Part shown: positions 16,633 to 24,086 of the stretch, one piece after another
How the letters are laid out: every line of letters starts with the position of its first letter
How positions within the stretch are numbered: the first letter of the stretch is position 1
Assembly (NCBI GenBank): GCA_031279695.1
Contig: JAITIA010000006.1
Location: 1 to 39,262, forward strand
DNA from: Prevotellaceae bacterium
GTDB lineage: Bacteria; Bacteroidota; Bacteroidia; Bacteroidales; UBA932
DNA: 39,262 nt
Direction of reading: 5' to 3'
Notes under the pieces: generated by a model
Databases searched by the model: none
What the model saw: only the letters and a program-made list of their open reading frames with translations
What the model was told of the DNA's origin: nothing
Translations under genes and position numbers: made by a program

Positions 16633-19194
16633 TTATCGTTTTTTAAACAAATCCCTTATTTTATTCACCGCATCGTCCTTTTGCTTGTTAATTTCGTCCT
16701 TAACCTTCTCTTCTGCCTGATTTTGCAGTTCCTGTTTCTTTTCTTCGAGCAGTTGTTTAGCCTGTTCTGTTGCCTGCTGCTGCACGGAAGGCGACTCGTT
16801 GAAATACTTTGCTTTTGTTGGTGCAAAGGTAGGATTTTTGAGCGTTCCGCCTATTGCAATACCAAGGTTTATACTGTTTGCGCTCAGGGCGTTGGAACTG
16901 CCGCCAAACTTCGACAGCAAATCATTGACTGCGCCGGTGATTTGTGCCGCCGGAATTTTAACGTCCACCTGCATATCAAGCGAATTGTCGATGCCGTAGG
17001 CGCCTCCAAGCATAAAATTGGTGCTTCCCGCCGACGCCGGAAATGGGTTGATATTGATTTTTCCATCGGATACGGCAAAATTGGCATTAATATTTTTCAG
17101 CATGTTCGATTTATCCTTCATACCAATGAGCGAGGTTATTTTGCTCAGCGATTGCTGATTGAGGATTTTAAGACTATCGGCGCGGATATTGCCCACAGCA
17201 TTGAGCGCCATCAGTACGGGGTTCATATTTTTGTCGAAACTGTCGGAAAAATTAAAATTCATCGACATTTTGCCATCGACCTCTTTCAGCAAAGGCAGCG
17301 CTTTGGAAAACATGTCGAACGAATTTACTATGTCTTTAACGTGTATATCAGTCAGTTTCATGTCCATATTGGCAAGCGCCGACGTGGTATTGTCGGCTTT
17401 GTATTTGCCTGCCAACTGTATTTGCCCGCCGGCGTAACCTGCCGACAGGTTGTTGATATTCAGCACATGGTCTTTTATCAGAATATCGCCACGCGCATTG
17501 GTTAGCGTCAGATTGTCGTAAAGAATTTTGCCAATATCGGCTTTAACTGTAAAATCGACATTTGAGGGCAAAACGATAACCGAGAGCGCCCCCGTATCTG
17601 TTGTTGTTTGAGTGGGTTCGCCCGACGATGGCGACATCAGTTGGTTGCAGTTAAGATATTTCGACGACATTTGCAGATTTCCTTTCAAAACATCGTCTTT
17701 GAAGGCATAGTTGAGAAAATTTTCGAGCCGTCCCGAAACTTTGAGGTCGCTTTCGCCAATTTTTGCTTCCAGATTCGACAGATTGACATATTTGGGCGTA
17801 AATTCCAAGCCTGCATTTGTAATATTCAGAGGCAAAGGAAGATCCTCGGTTACGGCAACAAAATTTTGCAACAAAATTTTACCGTCGAGACTAAGCCTGT
17901 CGTATTCATTTTTTTCGATGTGCGACATTTTTCCCGCAAAATCGACGCCGGCAGTCAAAACGCCCTGCAAGTCGATGTTTTCCAAAGGCAAAGCATCTTT
18001 GATTGATGCAAAGTCGAGTTTGCCTTTCAGCGCCGCCTTAATAGTCGCGTCGGTCATTGGCGTTTTGATATTTGTGCTGATATCGAATGGATTACCTCCA
18101 ATATCGAAGTGGAAACGGCTGACGTCGATATTTGTATTGACGTCGTTGTTCATATCGAGCAACATTTTGGTTTTGATATTGATATTGTCCACCGATTTAG
18201 GCAATTGTGTATATTTGAGATAGCCGTTTTCGACGCTGAGTTCGGCGGCGACAACGGGCATCGACTGTTTGCCGTAAACGCCTTTAACAGACCCGCTAAG
18301 GCTCATCGCGCCTTTTGTGTCGAGGTTTTTTGTTTCGGGCAAAATGCTGGCAGGCACCAGCGCCAGCAGGGTTTTGAGCGACGCAACTTTTGCCGCATAA
18401 TTTATATCGACTGTAATATCGTCGTTTTTTTCAATCTGCACAAAACCGTCGGCAAGCAGGGCTATACGGTTGAGGCTGATTTCGGTATCGGCGAGTGTGA
18501 ATTTCATTTTATCCAGTTCGGCATTCAGTTTTCCGGTGAAGGCAAAATCGAAATTCGAGAGATACATAGTATTATCGAGCATCAAATTGATACTTTCCAT
18601 CGACGTGTTTAAATCCAAAGTTGTGATACTGTTCGACATATCGCCTTTAAGGTTGAAATTCAATTTGCCAATTGCGGCAAACATTTTTGCGGGCAAATCC
18701 TCGTACATAATTGCCCCGTCGATAATTGCAAACTTTTCTATCGACAGCCGGAAGCCCGACGATTCGTCGGAAGTTTCGACAGCCGCCGGAGCGTCGGAGG
18801 GCTTGGTAATGTCCCAGTTAGCCGAACTGTCGGCATATACTTTTGCGTGAATTGTGGGTGAATTGATTTCAACGAGTTTCAAATCAATCTCGCCGCGACT
18901 GATGTACGACATGAGATTTATTCCCGCATCGAACGAGGCAACATGCAGCAGGGTGTCGTTTTTCGCCACCACGCTCAAATCTTCAATCGAAACGGTGATT
19001 TTCGGAAAATGGCTGAACAGAGAAATGTCCACATTTTTGAAATCTACAACCGCATTAAGGTTTTTGTTGATGATTTCTTTTGCCATTCCAGCCAGTTTAT
19101 CCTTAAAAAATACTGGCGCCAACAGTAGCGTCACGATGATTAAAAGTATCAAACTGCCAATGCTTATTCCGGTGATTTTTAACGCTTTTTTCAT
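16633..19194 (-). CDS. AsmA-family inner-membrane/periplasmic protein
   Basis: An 853-residue protein with one N-terminal membrane anchor (residues about 8-28, SIGSLILLIIVTLLLAPVFF) followed directly by the AsmA-type start DKLAGMAKEIINKNLNAVVDFKNVDISLFSHFPKITVSIEDLSV, typical of the family's chorein-like fold. The rest is beta-rich, repetitive and periplasmic. The C-terminal about 60 residues are a Lys/Glu/Gln-rich helix. AsmA/TamB-like proteins are thought to bridge the inner and outer membranes and move phospholipid; the role here is inferred. It heads an AsmA-purE unit. A well-formed promoter precedes it, and it is divergent from bamD, another envelope-assembly gene. Confidence 0.9.
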   Translation of the reverse strand: MKKALKITGISIGSLILLIIVTLLLAPVFFKDKLAGMAKEIINKNLNAVVDFKNVDISLFSHFPKITVSIEDLSVVAKNDTLLHVASFDAGINLMSYISRGEIDLKLVEINSPTIHAKVYADSSANWDITKPSDAPAAVETSDESSGFRLSIEKFAIIDGAIMYEDLPAKMFAAIGKLNFNLKGDMSNSITTLDLNTSMESINLMLDNTMYLSNFDFAFTGKLNAELDKMKFTLADTEISLNRIALLADGFVQIEKNDDITVDINYAAKVASLKTLLALVPASILPETKNLDTKGAMSLSGSVKGVYGKQSMPVVAAELSVENGYLKYTQLPKSVDNINIKTKMLLDMNNDVNTNIDVSRFHFDIGGNPFDISTNIKTPMTDATIKAALKGKLDFASIKDALPLENIDLQGVLTAGVDFAGKMSHIEKNEYDRLSLDGKILLQNFVAVTEDLPLPLNITNAGLEFTPKYVNLSNLEAKIGESDLKVSGRLENFLNYAFKDDVLKGNLQMSSKYLNCNQLMSPSSGEPTQTTTDTGALSVIVLPSNVDFTVKADIGKILYDNLTLTNARGDILIKDHVLNINNLSAGYAGGQIQLAGKYKADNTTSALANMDMKLTDIHVKDIVNSFDMFSKALPLLKEVDGKMSMNFNFSDSFDKNMNPVLMALNAVGNIRADSLKILNQQSLSKITSLIGMKDKSNMLKNINANFAVSDGKININPFPASAGSTNFMLGGAYGIDNSLDMQVDVKIPAAQITGAVNDLLSKFGGSSNALSANSINLGIAIGGTLKNPTFAPTKAKYFNESPSVQQQATEQAKQLLEEKKQELQNQAEEKVKDEINKQKDDAVNKIRDLFKKR

Positions 19195-19241
19195 TTTACA
19201 ACGATTTATATTTACTTTATTCCTAATAAAAAATTACGCGG

Positions 19242-19273
19242 CAAAATTAATACTTTTTCTAATTGTATGCAAA
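19242..19273 (-). promoter_or_regulatory. Promoter of the AsmA - purE unit
   Basis: On the minus strand TTTG (19273-19270), a 20-bp spacer and TAATTTTG (19249-19242) fit the consensus exactly, about 48 bp before the ATG. Confidence 0.75.
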
Positions 19274-19413
19274 TGGACTGTCGATTTTTTGATTTACAAT
19301 TTACGCAGCCCTCAACGGAGTTCTTTGCCGCCGCCGCAGGCGCTGACCACTCAAAAAAATTCTGACTGATTAAACTTTTATGTGTTGCGAGAATCAGATT
19401 TAAAAAAAATTCG

Positions 19414-19421
19414 TACCTTTG
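19414..19421 (+). promoter_or_regulatory. -7 box of the bamD operon promoter
   Basis: TACCTTTG, 22 nt before the bamD ATG. The -33 region lacks a clear TTTG (TTGC at 19385 is the nearest match), so the strength of the promoter is uncertain. Confidence 0.6.
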
Positions 19422-19443
19422 CGGCTCGATAATTCGTGTTTTT

Positions 19444-20277
19444 ATGAGATTATTTAAAAATAAATGGTGTACTATAGTACTGGTTTTAACTTTGTTAGCA
19501 GGATACGGCTGCACCGGATACAACAAATTGTTGAAGAGTCCGGATGCCGAAAAACGCTACAGAGCAGCGTTGAAATACTACGAAAAGAAGAAATATTCAA
19601 GATCGACGCCGCTGTTTGAAACCCTTGATATTGCGTTCAATGGCTATCCGCAGGAAGATACTGCAAAATTTTATGCAGCAAAAGGTTTTTTCCTGATGGA
19701 CGACCGTTCCTCCGCCGAAATTGCGCTGGAACAGTTTACCCGCATGTTCGGACGCAGTCCCTTTTCCGAAGAAGCTTATTTCCTCAGAGCCATTAATTTG
19801 TATAAAATGGCGGCGCGTCCCGAACTCGACCAGAGCAGCACAATTGACGCAATAACAGCATTCAAACTGTTCAAATCAAAATATCCCGAGTCGAAATTCG
19901 GACAGGAAAAAGATTATCTCGACGACCTGATAGACAGGCTGGAACAGAAATCCTACCTCGCAGCAAAATTATACTACCAGATTGAAGACTACAAATCGGC
20001 AGTTATTGCTTTGCGCAACAGTGTCAAGGAGTTCCCCGACAGTAAATATGCCGAAGAAATTTCGTTCCTTGTACTGAAATCGAGTTATATATATGCAAAA
20101 AAAAGCATAAAACGCCGACAAACAGAACGATATATCGCCACAATTGACGAATATTATAACTTTATATCCGAATATCCCGAGTCGAAATACAAAGATGAAG
20201 CTCAGCTGATTTATCAGGACGCCTTGTCGTACACTCAAAAACAGGGAATTAATGTGGAAGACGAAATTAATAGATGA
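19444..20277 (+). CDS. bamD: Outer-membrane assembly lipoprotein BamD
   Basis: A 277-residue lipoprotein with an N-terminal signal and lipobox LAGYGC (Cys23). The mature start YNKLLKSPDAEKRYRAALKYYEKKKYSRSTPLFE is typical of Bacteroidota BamD. TPR-like helical pairs run through the protein (for example FAKGFF...AEIALEQFTRMFGRSPFSEEAYF, then FKLFKSKYPESKFG, and a final FISEYPESKYKDEAQ). BamD is the essential partner of BamA in inserting outer-membrane beta-barrels. It is the first gene of a four-gene set with the omega-like subunit, coaBC and DUF4835, an order common in this phylum. Its stop codon is the first unit of a heptamer array. Confidence 0.95.
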   Translation: MRLFKNKWCTIVLVLTLLAGYGCTGYNKLLKSPDAEKRYRAALKYYEKKKYSRSTPLFETLDIAFNGYPQEDTAKFYAAKGFFLMDDRSSAEIALEQFTRMFGRSPFSEEAYFLRAINLYKMAARPELDQSSTIDAITAFKLFKSKYPESKFGQEKDYLDDLIDRLEQKSYLAAKLYYQIEDYKSAVIALRNSVKEFPDSKYAEEISFLVLKSSYIYAKKSIKRRQTERYIATIDEYYNFISEYPESKYKDEAQLIYQDALSYTQKQGINVEDEINR

Positions 20278-20303
20278 TTTTAGATTTACGATTTTAGATT
20301 TAC
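20275..20303 (+). repeat. Stop-anchored heptamer array after bamD
   Basis: TGATTTT, AGATTTA, CGATTTT, AGATTTA (then CGAGACG). Equivalently, a 14-bp unit occurs twice. The first three bases are the bamD TGA stop. Confidence 0.8.
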
Positions 20304-20363
20304 GAGACGAAATAAATAGATAATAACCAGATAAAAATAAAAATAAATACAAAAGTAAAAGTA

Positions 20364-20687
20364 ATGGAATACAAAAGATTTAATGCGCCGGGTAACACGG
20401 TAACTCGCAATGTCGAAAAATTCACAGCCCAAACGGGCAATATCTATGAAAGCGTGATGATTATAGCAAAACGCGCTAATCAGATTTCGGCGGAACTGAA
20501 ACAGGAACTGTCGAAAAAATTAGATGATTTTTCAAGTGTCAACGACAATCTTGAAGAAACATTTGAAAACAGGGAGCAGATCGAAATGTCGAAATATTAC
20601 GAGCGTCTCCCCAAAGCGAGTCTGCTTGCTGTTCAGGAATTTACCGACGGAAAAATATATTACCGAAAGGCAGAGTCCACGAAGTAA
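20364..20687 (+). CDS. rpoZ: RNA polymerase omega/Rpb6-like subunit of Bacteroidota
   Basis: A 107-residue protein matching the small omega-like (Rpb6-family) subunit that Bacteroidota encode between bamD and coaBC. A helical core contains GNIYESVMIIAKRANQISAELKQELSKKLDDF, and conserved ...ASLLAVQEFTDGKIYYRK follows near the C terminus. Omega helps fold and hold the beta-prime subunit of RNA polymerase. It lies 86 bp after bamD and 45 bp before coaBC, so it is probably in the same transcript. Recognition rests on sequence pattern and context together. Confidence 0.88.
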   Translation: MEYKRFNAPGNTVTRNVEKFTAQTGNIYESVMIIAKRANQISAELKQELSKKLDDFSSVNDNLEETFENREQIEMSKYYERLPKASLLAVQEFTDGKIYYRKAESTK

Positions 20688-20732
20688 ATTTGCGGGTCTG
20701 GAAGTCGGTAAAACTCATAAAACCTGTTTGTT

Positions 20733-21929
20733 ATGCTTGCCGGGAAACATGTTCTGATTGGAATCACAGGCGGCATTGCTGCCTACAAGTCAGCAATGCT
20801 TGTTCGCTTGTTTGTTAGAGAAGGTGCTGAAGTTAAGGTGCTTATGACCGAAACGGCAAAGCGTTTTATCACGCCTCTAACCATGTCCACACTGTCGAAA
20901 AATCCCGTTTATGCCGATTTTTTTAATCCCGAAAACGGAGAATGGAACAGCCATGTGGACTTGGGCTTGTGGGCTGATGCATACGTAATTGCCCCCGCCA
21001 CAGCCAATTCGATTGGCAAAATGGCTGCCGGCATTGCCGACAATTTGCTGCTCACAACATACCTGTCGGCAAAATGCCCCGTATTTATAGCGCCGGCAAT
21101 GGATATGGACATGTACCGGCATCCGGCAAATACAAGCAACCTCGAAACTCTTAAATCGTATGGAAATACGATAATTGACGCGGAAAGCGGCGAATTGGCG
21201 AGCGGACTTGACGGCAAGGGCAGAATGGCTGAACCGGAGACAATTGTGAATAGTCTGAAATCGTTTTTCGACGCCCGTTTACTGGGGCAGTGCGTGCTGG
21301 TTACAGCCGGTCCGACATACGAAAAGATTGATCCTGTGCGATATATCGGCAATCACTCGTCGGGAAAAATGGGATACGCCATTGCCGAAACTATGGCGCA
21401 GCAGGGCGCAGAAGTGCTGCTGGTCAGCGGACCAACCGGACTGACGGTTAATCACCCCAATATCAGGCGGGTAAATGTGGTTTCGGCAAACGAAATGTAC
21501 GACGAATGTCTGAAATTGTTTCCCTTGTGCAATATTGCCGTGATGTGCGCGGCAGTTGCCGATTTCACGCCCGAACAGCCTTTAAATGAGAAGATAAAAC
21601 AAAAATCCGACCTGAATCTCTTGCTGACAAAAACACAGGACATTGCGGCAACACTCGGCAAAATGAAAGGCGACAGAATTTTGGCGGGATTTGCTTTGGA
21701 AACCGATAACGAAATGATGAATGCCCGCGCAAAAATGCAGGATAAAAACTTCGATTTCATTGTACTTAACTCAATGAACGACGCCGGCGCCGGATTCGAC
21801 ACGGACACTAACCGAATAACAATAATCGACAAGGACGGCTCGGAAACGGCTTTCGTGCTGAAATCGAAAAAAGAGGTCGCAAAAGACGTCGTTTCGCATA
21901 TTCTCAAACTAAATACACTGCAACAATGA
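20733..21929 (+). CDS. coaBC: Bifunctional phosphopantothenoylcysteine decarboxylase / phosphopantothenate-cysteine ligase CoaBC
   Basis: A 398-residue two-domain enzyme of coenzyme A synthesis. The N-terminal flavoprotein (CoaC) has GITGGIAAYKS, His74 in HVDLG, PATANS and PAMDMDMY. The C-terminal CTP-dependent ligase (CoaB) starts near residue 185 with VLVTAGPTYEKIDPVRYIGNHSSGKMG and includes AAVADF. Compared with E. coli, His75 is kept (His74), but Asn125 is Asp124 and the active-site Cys158 is Ser157 in GELASGLDGKGRM. Both changes sit in well-aligned motifs. The stop overlaps the next gene by 4 bp (ATGA). Confidence 0.95.
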   Translation: MLAGKHVLIGITGGIAAYKSAMLVRLFVREGAEVKVLMTETAKRFITPLTMSTLSKNPVYADFFNPENGEWNSHVDLGLWADAYVIAPATANSIGKMAAGIADNLLLTTYLSAKCPVFIAPAMDMDMYRHPANTSNLETLKSYGNTIIDAESGELASGLDGKGRMAEPETIVNSLKSFFDARLLGQCVLVTAGPTYEKIDPVRYIGNHSSGKMGYAIAETMAQQGAEVLLVSGPTGLTVNHPNIRRVNVVSANEMYDECLKLFPLCNIAVMCAAVADFTPEQPLNEKIKQKSDLNLLLTKTQDIAATLGKMKGDRILAGFALETDNEMMNARAKMQDKNFDFIVLNSMNDAGAGFDTDTNRITIIDKDGSETAFVLKSKKEVAKDVVSHILKLNTLQQ

Positions 21930-22855
21930 TGAAATATTTTTACACATTGACATTGTCGGTTTTACTGACCGTATCGGCTGTGGCACAGGAACTTCGCTGC
22001 AATGTTACAGTCAATGCCTCAAAAATTCAGGGAACAAACAAAAACGTATTTTCGACGCTCCAAACCGCTCTTAACGAATTTGTTGCGGGAACAAAATGGA
22101 CAAATAACACGTTTGCCGAAATGGAACGCATCGACTGCTCGTTCTACATCACAATCAGCGAATACAGCGGCTCGCGATGTTCGGGCTCGTTGCAGCTACA
22201 GGCAAGCCGTCCGGTGTATGCATCGTCGTATAAAACAGTAATTATTAATCACATGGACGATGAGTTCGACTTCGATTATGTTGAATTTGACCGGATGGAT
22301 TTCGACCTGCGTTCGTTCAAATCCAATATAACCTCATTGATTGCATTTTATGTTTATCTGATTTTGGGTATCGATTATGATACGTTTTCGCTCAAAGGCG
22401 GCTCGGCATTTTTTGAAAACGCGCAAACCATTGTCTCATACGCACAAAAAGAAGGATACAAAGGCTGGAATCCATACGAAAATGTGAATCATCGCAACCG
22501 GTACTGGATAATGGAAAATATTCTGAGTAACCTGTATTCGGCTGAACGTAATGCCTATTACAAATATCACCGTCTTGGTCTCGACCGGCTTGTCGAAAAT
22601 TCGATGGAAGGCAGAAAACAGATAATGCAGGCGCTGACAGACATAAAACGGTCGTTCGACAATCAGTCGGAAATGTCGTCGGCTTATTTGAAACTTTTTT
22701 TTGACGCAAAATCGGACGAATTGATAAATATTTTTGCCGAAGCGCCCCCCGAAGAGAAGTCCGACGCCTATAATATTCTGAAAACATTAGATTCGTTCAA
22801 TCCAAACAAGTACGTGAAACTCAGCCAGTCGGAAGAATCGTTTCCCTTCCGGTGA
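21926..22855 (+). CDS. DUF4835 family protein (PorD-like)
   Basis: A 309-residue secreted protein with a signal peptide (residues about 1-20, ending AVAQ), then the family start ELRCNVTVNASKIQGTNKNVFSTLQTALNEFVAGTKWTNN and the central FYVYLILGIDYDTFSLKGG. The C-terminal half is helical. DUF4835 proteins are encoded just after coaBC across Bacteroidota; from memory, some annotations name them T9SS protein PorD, and I cannot verify this here. A periplasmic or outer-membrane role in secretion would fit the T9SS cargo elsewhere in the window. It overlaps coaBC by 4 bp. In many relatives recN follows, whereas here an independently promoted rpsU follows. Confidence 0.88.
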   Translation: MMKYFYTLTLSVLLTVSAVAQELRCNVTVNASKIQGTNKNVFSTLQTALNEFVAGTKWTNNTFAEMERIDCSFYITISEYSGSRCSGSLQLQASRPVYASSYKTVIINHMDDEFDFDYVEFDRMDFDLRSFKSNITSLIAFYVYLILGIDYDTFSLKGGSAFFENAQTIVSYAQKEGYKGWNPYENVNHRNRYWIMENILSNLYSAERNAYYKYHRLGLDRLVENSMEGRKQIMQALTDIKRSFDNQSEMSSAYLKLFFDAKSDELINIFAEAPPEEKSDAYNILKTLDSFNPNKYVKLSQSEESFPFR

Positions 22856-22884
22856 ACATTATTTGCGGCATCGATGAAAAAAAA

Positions 22885-22916
22885 TTTGCAGGATTGAAAT
22901 ATTTGTCATACTTTTG
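22885..22916 (+). promoter_or_regulatory. Promoter of rpsU
   Basis: TTTG (22885-22888), a 20-bp spacer and TACTTTTG (22909-22916) match the consensus exactly. Transcription should start near 22923, at or next to the Shine-Dalgarno sequence, giving a leader of only about 20-25 nt. Confidence 0.8.
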
Positions 22917-22923
22917 CGCCCTC

Positions 22924-22934
22924 AAAAGGAGGTG
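22924..22934 (+). promoter_or_regulatory. Strong Shine-Dalgarno sequence of rpsU
   Basis: AAAAGGAGGTG can pair with about ten bases of a normal 16S 3' end. The core AGGAGG ends 13 nt before the ATG. No other gene here has a comparable site, in line with the phylum's general disuse of Shine-Dalgarno pairing. Published work on Flavobacterium links such sites before rpsU to autoregulation by bS21. Confidence 0.85.
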
Positions 22935-22945
22935 TTTTTGAAAGA

Positions 22946-23134
22946 ATGATTATAGTACCTGTAAAAGAAGGTGACAATATAGAAAGAGCGTTGAAAAAAT
23001 TTAAACGCAAATTTGAAAGAACGGGAGCGTTAAGAGAACTGCGAGCGCGTAAAAATTTCACAAAAAAATCGGTTGAACGCCGAGATATTGTCAAACGTGC
23101 CGTGTATCGACAGAAACTTAATGCCGAAATTTGA
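22946..23134 (+). CDS. rpsU: 30S ribosomal protein bS21
   Basis: 62 residues, beginning MIIVPVKEGDNIERALKKFKRKFERTG and ending with the basic Lys/Arg-rich helix typical of bS21 (RREDI-like VERRDIVKRAVYRQKL). It binds near the 3' end of 16S rRNA on the small subunit. In Bacteroidota, bS21 with bS6 and bS18 helps hide the anti-Shine-Dalgarno sequence. It has its own promoter, a very strong Shine-Dalgarno sequence and its own terminator, so it is a single-gene unit. The combination suggests feedback: ribosomes lacking bS21 would expose the anti-Shine-Dalgarno and translate this message best. Confidence 0.95.
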   Translation: MIIVPVKEGDNIERALKKFKRKFERTGALRELRARKNFTKKSVERRDIVKRAVYRQKLNAEI

Positions 23135-23169
23135 TTTTGAATAGTATTTGTATGTGTTTTATTGACCAC

Positions 23170-23209
23170 AAAAAGTCGTTTTTCTAAAAAAACGGCTTTT
23201 TGTCTTTTT
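23170..23209 (+). terminator. Terminator after rpsU (probably bidirectional)
   Basis: A 14-bp stem, AAAAAGTCGTTTTT (23170-23183) with AAAAACGGCTTTTT (23188-23201), has one G-U pair and a 4-nt loop and is followed by GTCTTTTTG. The opposite strand also ends in T5, serving the convergent DUF2490 gene. Confidence 0.85.
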
Positions 23210-23257
23210 GTAAATATCAGATGTTGAGGTTATTTCTCAAACAGAATCACCAATATT

Positions 23258-23926
23258 TCATAACTGAAAAGTATAGAAATATTCTATCTGAATCACATGA
23301 TTTTTAAGTGGTTTGTGGAAATAAGTCTCGCGCATATAATATAAATTGACTTTTTGATTGACCGCAAAAGCATAAGAAGCGCCGGCTGAACAGCGTATCT
23401 TCCTGAACAAATATGTCTTCGGATAAAATGCAGTGTATGGCTCGGCGGCGATAAACGGACTCAATCCGCTGTGTCCAAGAGCAAAAGCAGTCTTCAAACG
23501 GTTGCGCCATTCCAGATTGGGACTGTTCAGGCTTGTAAACGTGTTCATCACACGCGAACGCAGACTTGCCGACAGTGCTCCAAAGACATACGAAACAGTT
23601 ATTTCGGGATAATAACGATATTCGGGACTGAAACTGCCATCATCGTTTTTGTTCATAAAAAACTCAACCCCAGCCCCTGCCTGCATATACGAGGTCAGAG
23701 TGCGGGTTGCATTCACAGCAGTGCTCCACAGCGACGTCCGGCTGAAACGCTTTTTGTTGCGATACTCTATCGAGTAGAATGTTTTCCATTTCGCTCCGTG
23801 CTTACGGCTTAATTCGGCATATATCCACAGTCCGGCATCGTTTTCCGCCTTCTGTTCCTGAGCGTGCAGCAACGCCGTCAAACACATAAACAGTATGGTT
23901 ATAAATGTGCGCCAAACTGTTGGCAT
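23258..23926 (-). CDS. DUF2490 family outer-membrane beta-barrel protein
   Basis: A 222-residue protein from ATG 23926. The ORF is open further upstream, but the signal peptide MPTVWRTFITILFMCLTALLHAQ begins at this Met, so it is the right start. The mature protein begins AENDAGLWIYAELSRKHGAKWKTFYSIEYR, typical of DUF2490. It consists of alternating aromatic/polar strands and ends in Leu after IEYFYTF, consistent with a small outer-membrane beta-barrel inserted by the Bam complex. Function unknown in the family. It lies 150 bp after the helicase gene on the same strand; a repeat array in that gap makes co-transcription uncertain. Confidence 0.87.
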   Translation of the reverse strand: MPTVWRTFITILFMCLTALLHAQEQKAENDAGLWIYAELSRKHGAKWKTFYSIEYRNKKRFSRTSLWSTAVNATRTLTSYMQAGAGVEFFMNKNDDGSFSPEYRYYPEITVSYVFGALSASLRSRVMNTFTSLNSPNLEWRNRLKTAFALGHSGLSPFIAAEPYTAFYPKTYLFRKIRCSAGASYAFAVNQKVNLYYMRETYFHKPLKNHVIQIEYFYTFQL

Positions 23927-24050
23927 GTAACATTTTTCAATCTTATCGTCTTTTCTTTTCAAAATACAATCTTTTATTTTTGGGAAAACTGATAATTTAG
24001 ATTTTTCGAGCCATACAAGGCAGGAAAAGCCGGTTTTAAATGATTGCTCC

Positions 24051-24086
24051 GTCAGGCACTGACCACTAATCACTAATCACTGACCA
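24051..24086 (-). repeat. Heptamer array spanning the helicase stop codon
   Basis: On the minus strand TGGTCAG, TGATTAG, TGATTAG, TGGTCAG and TGCCTGA run without gaps. The first TGATTAG begins with the helicase TGA stop (24079-24077), and the heptamer before it encodes the last residues of the protein (Ser-Gly-Gln). Confidence 0.8.

Noticed and set aside
16621..17505. 294-codon plus-strand ORF opposite the AsmA gene
   Set aside because: The minus strand encodes a full-length AsmA-family protein with anchor and promoter; the other frame is a by-product.
23927..24073. Upstream start of the DUF2490 gene at 24073
   Set aside because: A clear signal peptide begins at ATG 23926; the extra 49 residues would bury it.
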